A stretch of 42,589 bases of DNA from an uncultured Pseudomonadota bacterium (GCA_903876445.1 CAIQZX010000101.1:1-42589), one strand, 5' to 3'; positions 26,173-35,785 are shown, counted from the stretch's first letter. The notes: generated by a model from the sequence alone, not told the origin. Program-made: numbers and translations.

Positions 26173-26932
26173 GAAGCGCACGGAATTCGTCGGTTAATTT
26201 ATGAACAGGTACATAGTGAACAAGCGGTTTTGATTCGGAATGCGATTCGCGGACTTTTACAGATGTTGAAAGCATTGACGTTAAAACAGGCAAGCCTTCG
26301 GCAATCAATTCGTTGACTAATTGGCGGGGCAAGTTCGCTTGTTTTTGAAATTGATTTACTACAATTCCTTCAATTTCTAAAACCGGATTATGATCCGCTT
26401 TTACTTCCGTCAAAGTTTGCATTAACAAATACAACGCATCACGCGCAAATGTATCGCAGTCAAAGGGAATTAAACATTTATGGGCGGCGATTAAGGCGGA
26501 TTGACTGTAAAAATTTAAAATCGGCGGCGTATCCATGTAAATTTCATCGAAACCATCCAGTTTTTCGAGTGCTTCTTTCAATTTAAAAATTTTATAACGG
26601 GATTCCAAACGTCCTTGCAGCGGTTCAAGTTCAGGATGCGATGGCAACACAAATAAATTTGGAAATGGCGTAGCATGAATTAAATTTTCTAATCCAGAAC
26701 CACTTTTTCCACCTCCAAATAATGAAACGCTTAATGTGTCTTTGAAAAAATGCACAATTGTTTTATCGCTATCTGTTACTTTTTTACCCAGTAAGTATTG
26801 CGTGGAATTACCTTGAACATCTAAGTCTATAACCAGTGTTCGTTTTCCTTCTATCGCGCTAATCGCCGCTAGATTACAAGTGATGGTGGATTTTCCAACG
26901 CCACCTTTTTGATTGAAAATAACTCTACGCAT
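26150..26932 (-). CDS. ParA-family ATPase
   Basis: A 260-residue cytosolic ATPase with deviant Walker A NQKGGVGKSTITCNLA at the N-terminus, switch I VIDLDVQGNSTQ, and Walker B-like EIYMDTPP around residue 120. ATG 26932 is preferred because AGGAT lies 9 bp before it; ATG 26938 is too close. It has no adjacent parB and no N-terminal helix-turn-helix, so it is an orphan ParA/MinD-type positioning ATPase rather than the chromosome-partition ParA. Its end overlaps lnt by 23 bp, implying co-transcription. Cargo unknown. Confidence 0.88.
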   Translation of the reverse strand: MRRVIFNQKGGVGKSTITCNLAAISAIEGKRTLVIDLDVQGNSTQYLLGKKVTDSDKTIVHFFKDTLSVSLFGGGKSGSGLENLIHATPFPNLFVLPSHPELEPLQGRLESRYKIFKLKEALEKLDGFDEIYMDTPPILNFYSQSALIAAHKCLIPFDCDTFARDALYLLMQTLTEVKADHNPVLEIEGIVVNQFQKQANLPRQLVNELIAEGLPVLTSMLSTSVKVRESHSESKPLVHYVPVHKLTDEFRALHAEIHRR

Positions 26933-27013
26933 AATCATTTATCCTACAAAATTTAAGATTAAAAAAAATTGGTACGATTTTACACAGATTAAGCTGTGTC
27001 TGATTCAAGTAAT

Positions 27014-27304
27014 TTATTTTTGAGTTAATAACCGAGTTTGTAAGCGTTTAAGAGGTTGCTCACTTAACGGTGACAAGGCTGTCAAAATCGCTTCTTGATA
27101 AAAACGTAACTGAGATGACCACACCGCCGCATCAGTATAAAGTAACAACGTATCGTCATGAATTAAACAGTGCAAAGCGTGTTCAGCGAGATTTTCGGGT
27201 AATACACTTTTCACGACAACTAACAAATTTTTTTGCTGTTCAATTTGCACAATCAATTTATCAATCGTCGGATTGTGAAATTCAAAAATAGGCTTAAAAC
27301 TCAT
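27014..27304 (-). CDS. DUF721/DciA-like protein
   Basis: A 96-residue protein built around a DUF721 domain: LLVVVKSVLPENLAEHALHC, then LIHDDTLLLYTDAAVWSSQLRFY. DciA, the defining member, is the helicase loader or operator of bacteria lacking DnaC, and this protein corresponds to its core domain without an extended tail. It starts 6 bp before the end of the porin gene's neighbour region and lies between the porin and parA on the same strand. Function in replication is inferred from family. Confidence 0.78.
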   Translation of the reverse strand: MSFKPIFEFHNPTIDKLIVQIEQQKNLLVVVKSVLPENLAEHALHCLIHDDTLLLYTDAAVWSSQLRFYQEAILTALSPLSEQPLKRLQTRLLTQK

Positions 27305-27310
27305 ATCAAT

Positions 27311-28804
27311 TTAAAAACGCAAATCACTACTAACATAGAAAAAATCAGTATCTTTTTCGCCACCGACTGGCAAATCATTCGCAGGCGTGCCGGTTTTTGG
27401 CAAGCGTGAAAAATAATCCCCTTTGAACCAATGCTCATAACCTGCCGATAACGTTAGATTAGAACGTAAATCCCAACTTGTTGAAAGTTCAACATCTTGC
27501 CCTAAATAATTGCCCGCACTTCCTGTTTTATCTTGCAACGGTTTTTGATTTGGCATATTTGAGCCATTCATTGCATCCGCACCTTCCGCTAAATACCAAA
27601 CGTGATGTTTTAAATTTACTTTAACACTATCAATTGGTTGCGTTATTAAACGTAAACCGCCATATTCTAAATTGCTTTGAAACATAGGACCAAATAAGCT
27701 GGTAATAAATAGATTTGTGCGAATTCCATTCAATCTTTCAAATGTATTATTCATACGACCATCTGGATTTTCTGTACCGCTTGAATAATCATATTCCGCC
27801 ATCAATCTAGGAAGCCATGTTGTGTTAAAAGTGTAACCTACTTCAGCGTGGCTGTAATAAGCAAAAAAATCTTTCGCTCCTATTTCACCAACTTCGATTG
27901 CCGTTTCAACATCATAATCCAACGCCCCGAATTCTTGCTTTAATTTTTCTGTTTTAATCGGTTTTAAATAAGCGCGTGATCCAAAAATAGAAAACGTTTT
28001 ATGTGTGGTCGTTTTATTGTCATTTACGCCGATATAATAACCTTCTGTGTTTAGCCAATTGGCTAATTTTACATCTAAATGTGTTCCCCAGATTAAGCGA
28101 TTCCGACTGCTTTCATCTGCCTGATTTAAATAGCGTTGAACGGGTGACATAAAAAATGTTCGAAATCGCCATTGGTTTTCAGACATAAATGATAAATGTC
28201 CACCCTCAAAACTGTTCGTGGTGTTTTCAAAACCGTTGCGACCAATAAAACGTGACGAACCAATATCCATCGCAAAACGACCTAATTCAAAATCGCCGCG
28301 CACATTTGTTCCGGCTATATTTTTTAATGAAGCCGATGTAAATAATTGCAATACATCAAAAGTGTCAATTAAAGTCCCCCCCGCAAAATCTTTTGGTTCA
28401 TTAAAATTTGTGCGTGAATCTTGCCCCTCGAAAATAAAACCTAAATTTTCATTATTTGCCCCTAAACGAATCCGCGATAACATTGGAAGCTGTACATTTG
28501 TTTCGCTTGATTGACCTGAATGCCACGGATGAGAGCTAGTTTCAAATCGTGTTCGTTGATTTAAACTAAATTCCATCCAATCCGGTAAATTTAACGCGGA
28601 TTTTGCCAATCGATTCCATTTAACTTTGCTTTGATTTACCAACATTTCATCGGGAACTTCATGCCATTCGTTACTGTAAAAAGCCGTTTCAACGCGCTTC
28701 GTTAAATTTGAATCTTTAGCTTCTTCAATTTCATTAGCGTGAACCTTTGTTAAAAATCCACTGGCTATCGTAATCATAAACAATTGTTTGATAAGTTTTT
28801 TCAT
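27311..28804 (-). CDS. AlgE-type (alginate-export family) outer-membrane porin
   Basis: A 497-residue precursor with a signal peptide (to about residue 23, KVHA) and a barrel of about 18 amphipathic strands, ending in VSSDLRF with the C-terminal phenylalanine of outer-membrane proteins. Segments such as LNQRTRFETSSHPW, RLGRFAMDIGSSRFIGRNGFENT-like text (seen as ELGRFAMDIGSSRFIGRN), and VKLANWLNTEGYYIG are the hallmarks of the alginate-export barrel family, which forms anion-selective or general channels in many organisms that make no alginate. No alginate genes are nearby. The 267-bp gap to anmK carries no gene that I can see. Confidence 0.8.
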   Translation of the reverse strand: MKKLIKQLFMITIASGFLTKVHANEIEEAKDSNLTKRVETAFYSNEWHEVPDEMLVNQSKVKWNRLAKSALNLPDWMEFSLNQRTRFETSSHPWHSGQSSETNVQLPMLSRIRLGANNENLGFIFEGQDSRTNFNEPKDFAGGTLIDTFDVLQLFTSASLKNIAGTNVRGDFELGRFAMDIGSSRFIGRNGFENTTNSFEGGHLSFMSENQWRFRTFFMSPVQRYLNQADESSRNRLIWGTHLDVKLANWLNTEGYYIGVNDNKTTTHKTFSIFGSRAYLKPIKTEKLKQEFGALDYDVETAIEVGEIGAKDFFAYYSHAEVGYTFNTTWLPRLMAEYDYSSGTENPDGRMNNTFERLNGIRTNLFITSLFGPMFQSNLEYGGLRLITQPIDSVKVNLKHHVWYLAEGADAMNGSNMPNQKPLQDKTGSAGNYLGQDVELSTSWDLRSNLTLSAGYEHWFKGDYFSRLPKTGTPANDLPVGGEKDTDFFYVSSDLRF

Positions 28805-29071
28805 GCGTTAATCTGCGTTTTAAATTTTAAATAAAAAGTAAATTCTTTTTCCAACGCTTGTTTGGTTAAACAAATAAGGCTGAAAGCCGAAACAATCCTT
28901 AAATCCAAAACAGCAACAATCATGCCTGTCTCCAATCAAATAAAACAGACGTTATCAACATTTATAGGAAGAGAAAATTTACACATTTAAACGCTTCTTA
29001 TCAAAACTTGGATTTATTAGGCTATGATTACGGCATTTCCAATTCCCTTTTCCCTTTGATTTAATTTAAAA

Positions 29072-30199
29072 ATGCAACACTCAGAACTTTACATTGGATT
29101 GATGTCCGGCACGAGCCTCGATGGCATTGATGCCGCACTCGTAAATTTAAGCAACGATTCCGTTGAATTAGTTGCGTTTGAGTATTTGCCTTTTTCTATG
29201 GAAATTCAGCTTGAATTACAAAAAATAAGTGCGCCAAACGCACTAATCTCATTACAAGATTATGGTGAAATGGATGCCAGACTGGGACATTGGTTTGCAT
29301 TGGTTGTTAAAAATCTTTTAAAAAAGAAACAGTTGCAGGCAAATTCAATTACAGCGATTGGTAGCCATGGACAAACTGTTTATCATGCGCCTGCCGGAAA
29401 ATTTCCTTTTTCATTACAAATTGGCGATCCAAATTACATTGCGGAAAAAACCGGAATTACAACCGTTGCCGATTTTCGTCGCCGTGATATTGCCGCTGGT
29501 GGTCAAGGTGCGCCACTTGTTCCGGCATTTCATGAAGCTGTTTTTCATTGCGAAAACGAAACGCGCTGTATTGTAAATATCGGCGGCATTGCAAATGTGA
29601 CGGTTTTACCCGCGAATCCAAATGAAGCCGTTATTGGTTTTGATACCGGAACTGGAAATGTATTGTTAAATCAATGGATACAGCGACACTGTCAAGATTG
29701 TTATGATGCTGATGGCGCATGGGCGAATACCGGAAAAATTGATTTCAAACTGGTAGAAACGCTAAAAAAAGAACCGTATTTTGACGCGCCACCACCTAAA
29801 AGCACAGGCGTTGATTATTTTTCGTTAACATGGTTAGAAACACAATGCGATTTAAAAAGTTATTTGCCTGAAGATGTACAAGCGAGTTTGTGTTATTTGA
29901 CAGCCATTACGATTTGCGAAGCCATTGAGCGCGTCGCGCCAGAAACATCACGAATTTTGGTTTGTGGGGGTGGCGTACATAATCAGTATTTAATGAAATT
30001 ACTTGCCGAAAATGCACTCTGTGTCGTGCAATCGACGGCGGATTTTGGCTTACATCCAGACCATGTTGAAGCGATTGCATTTGCGTGGTTAGCAAAACAA
30101 ACACTCAATCACAAAGCCGGAAATTTAAAAACCGTTACCGGTGCAGAAAAATCCGTCATTTTGGGTGGAATTTACAGCAGTGGCTGCAATTCCGCATAA
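29072..30199 (+). CDS. anmK: Anhydro-N-acetylmuramic acid kinase
   Basis: Cytosolic enzyme that phosphorylates and opens 1,6-anhydro-MurNAc for cell-wall recycling. Seen in 375 residues: IGLMSGTSLDGIDAALV at the N-terminus, SHGQTVYHAPAGKFPFSLQIG, TVADFRRRDIAAGGQGAPLVP, VIGFDTGTGNVLLNQW, and the ASKHA adenosine motif ILVCGGGVHN. Monocistronic on the plus strand; its last 28 bp overlap the end of the convergent ABC ATPase gene. Confidence 0.95.
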   Translation: MQHSELYIGLMSGTSLDGIDAALVNLSNDSVELVAFEYLPFSMEIQLELQKISAPNALISLQDYGEMDARLGHWFALVVKNLLKKKQLQANSITAIGSHGQTVYHAPAGKFPFSLQIGDPNYIAEKTGITTVADFRRRDIAAGGQGAPLVPAFHEAVFHCENETRCIVNIGGIANVTVLPANPNEAVIGFDTGTGNVLLNQWIQRHCQDCYDADGAWANTGKIDFKLVETLKKEPYFDAPPPKSTGVDYFSLTWLETQCDLKSYLPEDVQASLCYLTAITICEAIERVAPETSRILVCGGGVHNQYLMKLLAENALCVVQSTADFGLHPDHVEAIAFAWLAKQTLNHKAGNLKTVTGAEKSVILGGIYSSGCNSA

Positions 30200-30903
30200 T
30201 TTTGAAATAATTGATTCCGGAAATTTTCAATCTCTTCTGAATTACGTTGATGCCGGTCAATAGGAATGTGAATTTCTTTTAAAACACGCATTGGACGACT
30301 GGTTAAAAAAACTAATCTGTCTGCTAATGCTATCGCTTCACGCAAATCATGTGTGACAAACAAAACGGTATGCGGGCGATTTTTCCAAAGTTGTTGCAAT
30401 AATTCGCGTACTTCCCGAGCCATCGGTGCATCGAGTGACACAAACGGCTCATCCATTAAAAGTAAATCTGGATTTATGGCAAATGCCCGAATAATTGAAA
30501 CACGCCGTTTCATCCCTTCGGATAATTGTTTTGGATAAGCATTTTCGTAAACTTTTAATTTCATGAAATCTAACAAATTATCAATTTGAGATTTCTGAAT
30601 CCTATTTTGATTAGCGAAAACTAATTCGATATTTTCTCGAACTGTTCGCCACGGTAATAAACAAGGTTGTTGAAAAACAAAGCCTATTTGTGGATTTTGC
30701 GTTTTATTACCTATTCGAATTTCACCTAAATAATTTGAATCTAAACCCGCGATACTGTTTAACAACGTCGTTTTCCCACAACCAGATTGACCCACCAAAC
30801 ACACAAACTCGCCGGCATTTAACGTCAAATCAAAATTTACGATAGTTGGATTTTTTGCGCCGTGATGAATTTTTTCGTGAATTTGTATATGAACTATTGT
30901 CAT
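30172..30903 (-). CDS. ABC transporter ATPase (nitrate/sulfonate/taurine type)
   Basis: Cytosolic nucleotide-binding subunit, 243 residues: Walker A GQSGCGKTTLL (38-48), Q-loop FVFQQPCLLPWRTVRENI, signature LSEGMKRRVSIIRA (127-140, SEGM in place of the usual SGGQ), Walker B LLLMDEPFVSLD, and the H-switch FVTHDLREAI. The QQPxLLPWxTVxxNI stretch is characteristic of the SsuB/TauB/NrtD group. It lies 1 bp after the permease gene. No periplasmic binding protein is encoded next to it, so the substrate is open. Confidence 0.88.
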   Translation of the reverse strand: MTIVHIQIHEKIHHGAKNPTIVNFDLTLNAGEFVCLVGQSGCGKTTLLNSIAGLDSNYLGEIRIGNKTQNPQIGFVFQQPCLLPWRTVRENIELVFANQNRIQKSQIDNLLDFMKLKVYENAYPKQLSEGMKRRVSIIRAFAINPDLLLMDEPFVSLDAPMAREVRELLQQLWKNRPHTVLFVTHDLREAIALADRLVFLTSRPMRVLKEIHIPIDRHQRNSEEIENFRNQLFQNYAELQPLL

Positions 30904-30904
30904 T

Positions 30905-31645
30905 TTATCGCCACCGCAAAGCTAAATTATCAAGGGGTTTTAAAACTAAAAATTCTAACAGTTGAATTACACCGACAAACGCCACGGTGTATGCCAAAAT
31001 ACTAGAAATATCAAACCATTGAAAAAATAATTGTAACTGATACCCCATGCCATCACTGCGTCCGAGCAATTCAACCATTAAAATAATTTTCCAAATTAAC
31101 GCTAAACCTGAACGGGTAGCGGACATTAAAAAAGGGTGTAATTGCGGCAAAATAACGTGGCGCAGCGTTTTCATTCGGGTAAAACCGTAACATTTCGCCA
31201 TATTAAGCAAACTTTTATCTAACGCACGAGTTCCTTCGCGTAACGTTACAATCACATTGGGGACTTTATTTAAAACTACCGCTAAGATCGCGGCGGATTC
31301 CGTTAATCCAAACCAAACGTAACATAAAATAACGGTAACGAGTGCGGGAACATTTAGAAAAATGACTAACCAATTATCGAAAAAAGCGTTTAATTTTTCA
31401 CTGATTCCTAACGCAATTCCGATAACGCAACCGAGCAACATTGAAATAGTAAAACTCATGATTAAACGTAAAAGCGTAACGCTTAAATGATGAGGTAATT
31501 CGCCAGATTGACAGTGCCGCCAAAATACTTGCGCTACGTTTTCAGGTGAAGGCAATAAAGGACTATGTAGAAACCACGCTAAAACGTACCAAAGACTTAA
31601 AAAAGAAACAATAGAAATACTTGGAAAAATTTTTGAAAAGACCAT
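30905..31645 (-). CDS. ABC transporter permease (SsuC/TauC/NrtB type)
   Basis: A 246-residue inner-membrane protein with six helices and the EAA loop EGTRALDKSLLNMAKCYGFT followed by HVILPQLHPFLMSATRSGLA, typical of binding-protein-dependent permeases in the nitrate/sulfonate/taurine group. The ATPase gene follows after 1 bp. It starts 21 bp downstream of the scpA stop, so the whole run yciO-M50-scpA-permease-ATPase may be one transcript, an odd mixture that suggests read-through or a shared promoter. Confidence 0.87.
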   Translation of the reverse strand: MVFSKIFPSISIVSFLSLWYVLAWFLHSPLLPSPENVAQVFWRHCQSGELPHHLSVTLLRLIMSFTISMLLGCVIGIALGISEKLNAFFDNWLVIFLNVPALVTVILCYVWFGLTESAAILAVVLNKVPNVIVTLREGTRALDKSLLNMAKCYGFTRMKTLRHVILPQLHPFLMSATRSGLALIWKIILMVELLGRSDGMGYQLQLFFQWFDISSILAYTVAFVGVIQLLEFLVLKPLDNLALRWR

Positions 31646-31666
31646 TTATCACTGCTCGTTTTGTAC

Positions 31667-32455
31667 TTATGCTATTCGACCGCGCACACGCAACTCAGCA
31701 AAGGGTTCAATTTGTAAGATTTCAATTAAACCTTCTTTGCTCAATTCCAAAATGGCCAAAAATGTAACCACTACGCCCTGTCGCCCTTCGTTAATCGTAA
31801 ATAATTGCGTAAAAAGTGATTCTTTAACGTCCATCAATCGCAATAAAATCAAACTCATTCTTTCTCGTACAGATAACGGTTCTTTGATAATTTGATGATG
31901 ACTATGTTGCTCGGTGCGTTTTAAAACTTGCTGTAGTGCGCGTAGTAATTCCGTCAGCGATACATCGGGTAAATTTTCCGGCAATACCAACGTTTCACAT
32001 TCAACATTCGGCAAAAAAATATCTCGTTCTAATCGTGGACATGAATCAATTTCTTGCGCGACCGCTTTAATAATTTCGTAGGCTTGTAAGCGACGAATTA
32101 ACGTGACTCTCGGATCTTCTTCATCTACTTTTTCCATTTCTCGTGGACGAGGCAATAACAACCGAGATTTTATTTCCGCTAATAATGCTGCCATCACCAA
32201 ATAATCTGCCGCAAGTTCGATATTTAATGCCGTCATCAAACGAATATATTCAATGTATTGACGTGTAATTTGAGCAATCGGAATGTTTAAAATATCGACA
32301 TTTTGCTTACGAATTAAATACAACAACAAATCAAGCGGTCCTTCAAACGTATCTAGTAATACTTCTAGCGCGTCCGGTGGAATGTATAAATCTTGCGGCA
32401 AATCATGAAATGGCGTGCCATTTAACGTTGCGATGACAGTGACTTCGTTACTCAA
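31667..32455 (-). CDS. scpA: Segregation and condensation protein A
   Basis: Kleisin subunit of the SMC-ScpAB chromosome condensin. Seen in 262 residues: LDTFEGPLDLLLYLIRKQNVDILNIPIAQITRQYIEYI at the N-terminal SMC-binding part (motif core EGPLDLLLYLI), AADYLVMAALLAEIKSRLLLP, and a C-terminal winged helix with FLAILELSKEGLIEI. Its ATG abuts the M50 protease gene with no spacer. scpB, usually adjacent, is not in the window. Confidence 0.93.
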   Translation of the reverse strand: MSNEVTVIATLNGTPFHDLPQDLYIPPDALEVLLDTFEGPLDLLLYLIRKQNVDILNIPIAQITRQYIEYIRLMTALNIELAADYLVMAALLAEIKSRLLLPRPREMEKVDEEDPRVTLIRRLQAYEIIKAVAQEIDSCPRLERDIFLPNVECETLVLPENLPDVSLTELLRALQQVLKRTEQHSHHQIIKEPLSVRERMSLILLRLMDVKESLFTQLFTINEGRQGVVVTFLAILELSKEGLIEILQIEPFAELRVRGRIA

Positions 32456-33112
32456 TTACAATCCCGCTAAAGTAAAAAACCATTGTTCAAGAATATATTT
32501 TGGATATGCCAAAATCACGTTCAACACATTGAAATAAAGCATTATTAACAAAATAAAAAATCCAAATCGTTCCAGTTTATTAAATTGCCACGCCCAATAA
32601 TTTGGCAAAACACCTGATAAAATTCGGCTCCCATCGAGTGGCGGAATCGGCAACATATTCAGCAACATCAAAATTAAGTTAATCGAAATACCCGCTACGC
32701 CTGAATAAATCAACGGCATTGCAATCGTTTCGTTTCCTGAACCAACCATCACACCGACTCTCGCAACTAATGCCCAAAAAATCGCCATTAACAAATTCGA
32801 AGCAGGTCCTGCGAGCGCAACAATTGCCATATTTTGACGCGGATTTTTAAAATTTCTGCTATCAACCGGAACCGGTTTCGCCCAACCAAAAACAAAACCC
32901 GTACCAGTTATAAGCAGCAATCCCGGTAAGATGATTGTTCCTAGTAAATCAATGTGTTTTATGGGATTTAACGTTAAACGCCCAAGATTTGATGCCGTGT
33001 TGTCACCGTATTTTTTTGCTACCCAACCATGCGCCACTTCATGCACGGTAATTGCAAAAATGACGGGCAAAATCCAAACAACAATCCGTTGTACTAACGA
33101 TAATTCATTCAT
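32456..33112 (-). CDS. Site-2-protease-family (M50) membrane metalloprotease
   Basis: A 218-residue polytopic zinc protease with HEVAHG (H24, E25, H28) in the first core helix and the second metal site NMLPIPPLDGSRIL (aspartate in PPLDG) near residue 155. This compact form without a PDZ domain is common between yciO and scpA in proteobacteria, exactly as here; its substrate is unknown. The ATG overlaps the yciO TGA by one base, and scpA follows without a gap. Confidence 0.88.
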   Translation of the reverse strand: MNELSLVQRIVVWILPVIFAITVHEVAHGWVAKKYGDNTASNLGRLTLNPIKHIDLLGTIILPGLLLITGTGFVFGWAKPVPVDSRNFKNPRQNMAIVALAGPASNLLMAIFWALVARVGVMVGSGNETIAMPLIYSGVAGISINLILMLLNMLPIPPLDGSRILSGVLPNYWAWQFNKLERFGFFILLIMLYFNVLNVILAYPKYILEQWFFTLAGL

Positions 33113-33741
33113 CAGCTATCTCCTTCTAACATTGCTGCAATGCCTTTTCCTTGACGAACAATTTCACAAGCACTGCCCGTGCAATCAATAATCGTGGTCG
33201 GTTGATATTCGATTTCACCGCCATCAATAATTAAATCCACTAAGTCATCCAGACGTTGTTTAATCTCATACGGTTCAGACAATGCGGTTTTGTCGGGGGG
33301 TAAAATTAACGTCGTCGTAAATAAAGGTTCGCCTAACTCTTCAACCAATTTTTGAGCAATTGAATTTTTTGGAATACAAATTCCAATCGTTTTTTTCTTT
33401 GGGTGTTGCAACCGGCGAGGAACTTCTTTAGTTGCTTCCAAAATAAATGTAAATGCGTCTGGCGTGAGCGATTTAATTAGTCTGAACGCTTCATTACCAA
33501 TTTTACTGAAACTAGAAACTTGCGCTAAATCTTTGCAAACTAACGTGAAATTATGATTATCATCGAGTTGGCGAATGCGGCGAATTCGATCTAATGCGTG
33601 TTTGTCATCTAAATTACAAGCTAATGCGTAAGCCGAATCCGTAGGATAAACAATAACTCCGCCGTTGCGAATAATTTCAATCGCACGGTGAATTAAACGG
33701 AGTTGCGGGTTTTGAGGATGAATTTCGAGATAATGAGCCAT
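33112..33741 (-). CDS. YciO/YrdC-domain protein (L-threonylcarbamoyladenylate synthase family)
   Basis: A 209-residue YrdC/Sua5-fold protein: GGVIVYPTDSAYALACNL (usual KxR/T-rich nucleotide site), RIRRIRQLDDNHNFTLVCKDLAQVS, and an SxPxTIIDCT end seen as YQPTTIIDCTG. It is the YciO subfamily, related to TsaC but with a different active-site pattern, so activity in t6A synthesis is uncertain. First gene of the yciO-M50-scpA run, a conserved gammaproteobacterial order. Confidence 0.85.
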   Translation of the reverse strand: MAHYLEIHPQNPQLRLIHRAIEIIRNGGVIVYPTDSAYALACNLDDKHALDRIRRIRQLDDNHNFTLVCKDLAQVSSFSKIGNEAFRLIKSLTPDAFTFILEATKEVPRRLQHPKKKTIGICIPKNSIAQKLVEELGEPLFTTTLILPPDKTALSEPYEIKQRLDDLVDLIIDGGEIEYQPTTIIDCTGSACEIVRQGKGIAAMLEGDS

Positions 33742-33898
33742 GATGTTTTAAAATAACAAGAAAAAGCGAAAGACAGGATTATAGCCTACTCAAGAAATAA
33801 CTTCTGTTACCAAAATGTGCTTGCTAGCGATAGCAGGGCGTAATGTCTATAATGGCGGAACTAAAAAATTGAACTTTAAACCTTAGAACCAATCGAAA

Positions 33899-34579
33899 AT
33901 GGCTGAATACATCACCCGCAATAACCCAAATAATGATGATGAAGACGATTATGAATATGATGCCGATGGCAACATCGTTTATTACGCCGTCCGTCCCAAT
34001 AAAACACAAATCAAAAAAGACATCGCAGTTTTATTAGCTTTAGGGGAAGAAATTTCAACTTTGCCATCTGCACAAATTACCGCGTTATCTTTACCTGTAA
34101 AATTAGAAACTGCAATTCGTGAAATCGCTAAAATGCCACACAAAAGCGCACGAAAACGCCAATTAAAATACGTCGCACAACAATTTTACAAAATGGAAAG
34201 TGAGATTGAACCAATTTTGGAGAAAGTGGCAAAGTTCAAAAACCAAAGTAGTCACGCTACGCGAGAACATCATATTGTCGAACGGTGGCGCGAACGATTA
34301 TTGAATGATGGACATGAAGCATTAACCAAATTATTAGATGATTATCCTCACGCAGATCGTCAACAATTACGCCAACTTGTGCGGAATGCCATCAAAGAAA
34401 AAGAAACCGCAAAACCACCAAAATCCTCGCGCCAACTGTATCGTCATTTGAAAACGTTATTCGCCATTGAAGGCGAATGGGATGAAGATGACATGAAAAA
34501 TGTTGTGGAATCCGATGAAGATTTTGATGACGAAATGGATGACGATGAAGATTTTGACGACGAAATGGATGACGACTGA
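33899..34579 (+). CDS. darP: Ribosome-associated protein DarP (YjgA)
   Basis: Member of the YjgA/DUF615 family, which binds late 50S precursors. The 226-residue protein has an acidic N-terminus with YEYDADGNIVYYAVRPNKTQIKKDI, a helical five-bundle core (KMPHKSARKRQLKYVAQQFYKMES, HIVERWRERLLNDG), and RQLYRHLKTLF. The usual family length is about 180; the extra C-terminus is an Asp/Glu-rich tail built from two copies of DEDFDDEMDD. Plus strand, 69 bp before the desaturase gene. Confidence 0.88.
   Translation: MAEYITRNNPNNDDEDDYEYDADGNIVYYAVRPNKTQIKKDIAVLLALGEEISTLPSAQITALSLPVKLETAIREIAKMPHKSARKRQLKYVAQQFYKMESEIEPILEKVAKFKNQSSHATREHHIVERWRERLLNDGHEALTKLLDDYPHADRQQLRQLVRNAIKEKETAKPPKSSRQLYRHLKTLFAIEGEWDEDDMKNVVESDEDFDDEMDDDEDFDDEMDDD
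34514..34573 (+). repeat. Two tandem 30-bp repeats inside darP
   Basis: Units 34514-34543 and 34544-34573 are identical except for one T/C difference and each encodes DEDFDDEMDD. The repeat produces the acidic tail of DarP and is a likely site of copy-number slippage. Confidence 0.9.
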
Positions 34580-34648
34580 AACGCTTTGCGCCAAAATACC
34601 CTGTTAAAATAAAAAACACCCTCAAATAACTAGAAAAGTGAGAATCCT

Positions 34649-35785
34649 TTGATCGTAGAAAAATATCATGCAGTTGATCGTGTACAACTTGCAAAAGACA
34701 TTGATGCCATTCAAAAAGAACTTGTCGGAAACACTAACATGAGAGACTTCGAACATCTTAAAAAAATCGAAAACTGGGGGCGAATCTGCACGGGTTTGGG
34801 TTATGCCACAGCATGGATTATTCCGAATCCTATTTCGGCATATTTAATCAGTCAAGGTAATTTCACACGCTGGACAACTGTAGCGCATCACGTTTTACAT
34901 CGCGGTTACGATAAAATCAGCGGTATTCCTGAACATTACACGAGCAAGGGTTTTGCAAAAGGTTGGCGACGTTATTTAGATTGGCTTGATTGGATGTATC
35001 CTGCAGCGTGGGATACCGAACATAATGATATTCATCATTATCATTTAGGTGAAGAAATCGATCCCGATCAAGTTGAATTCAACATGGAAACATTACGCAA
35101 ATCGAACATTCCAACATGGGGGCGTTATGCGTTATTGGCGTTAATGGCGGCGAGTTGGAAAATTATTTACTATGCGTCTTCGACTTTGACCGAATACCGT
35201 GCCATTCAAGCAAAAGAAGCCGGCGGTAAACGTAATCAAATTTCCCGCGCCGATATGTGGAATCCATTAAAACCCGCCGGTAAAGATTTGTGGTTAAGCT
35301 GTATGTTGCCTTATGGCATTGTGCAATTTGCCGTCATTCCTTTATTATTTTTGCCCATCAGCGCGATTGCCGCCACAAACGTTTTTATTAACGTCGTAAT
35401 GGCTGAAATAATTACTAATTTGCATTCATTTTTGGTTATTGGTCCAAATCATACTGGTGAAGACGTGATGATGTTTGAAGATAAAGCAAAAGGTAAAGGT
35501 GAATTTTATTTGCGTCAAATCGTTGGTTCAGTGAATTATCCAAACGGCACAAATTTATTGGATTTTTTACACGGTTGGTTAAATTATCAAATCGAACACC
35601 ACTTATTGCCCGATATGCCTGCTAGCCAGTATCAAAAAGCTCAACCATTGGTAAAAGCCATTTGTGAAAAACACGATATTCCTTACATTCAAGAATCTGT
35701 TTTCACTCGCTTGCGTAAAACACTGGATGTCATGGTCGGCAAAACATCGATGTTACGCGCTAAACCAATACTAGCCGCGCAATAA
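34649..35785 (+). CDS. Membrane fatty-acid desaturase
   Basis: A 378-residue di-iron membrane desaturase. The three histidine clusters are HHVLH (80-84), HNDIHHYH (125-132) and QIEHHLLPDMP (H317, H318), with hydrophobic spans between and GPNHTG as an extra histidine site. It should introduce a double bond into membrane acyl chains. The start is TTG 34649, with GTGAG about 8 bp upstream; no ATG gives a complete first box except one 90 bp downstream. Similar proteins are often annotated as fatty acid desaturase with cytochrome-b5-like electron partners; regiospecificity cannot be told. Confidence 0.87.
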   Translation: MIVEKYHAVDRVQLAKDIDAIQKELVGNTNMRDFEHLKKIENWGRICTGLGYATAWIIPNPISAYLISQGNFTRWTTVAHHVLHRGYDKISGIPEHYTSKGFAKGWRRYLDWLDWMYPAAWDTEHNDIHHYHLGEEIDPDQVEFNMETLRKSNIPTWGRYALLALMAASWKIIYYASSTLTEYRAIQAKEAGGKRNQISRADMWNPLKPAGKDLWLSCMLPYGIVQFAVIPLLFLPISAIAATNVFINVVMAEIITNLHSFLVIGPNHTGEDVMMFEDKAKGKGEFYLRQIVGSVNYPNGTNLLDFLHGWLNYQIEHHLLPDMPASQYQKAQPLVKAICEKHDIPYIQESVFTRLRKTLDVMVGKTSMLRAKPILAAQ

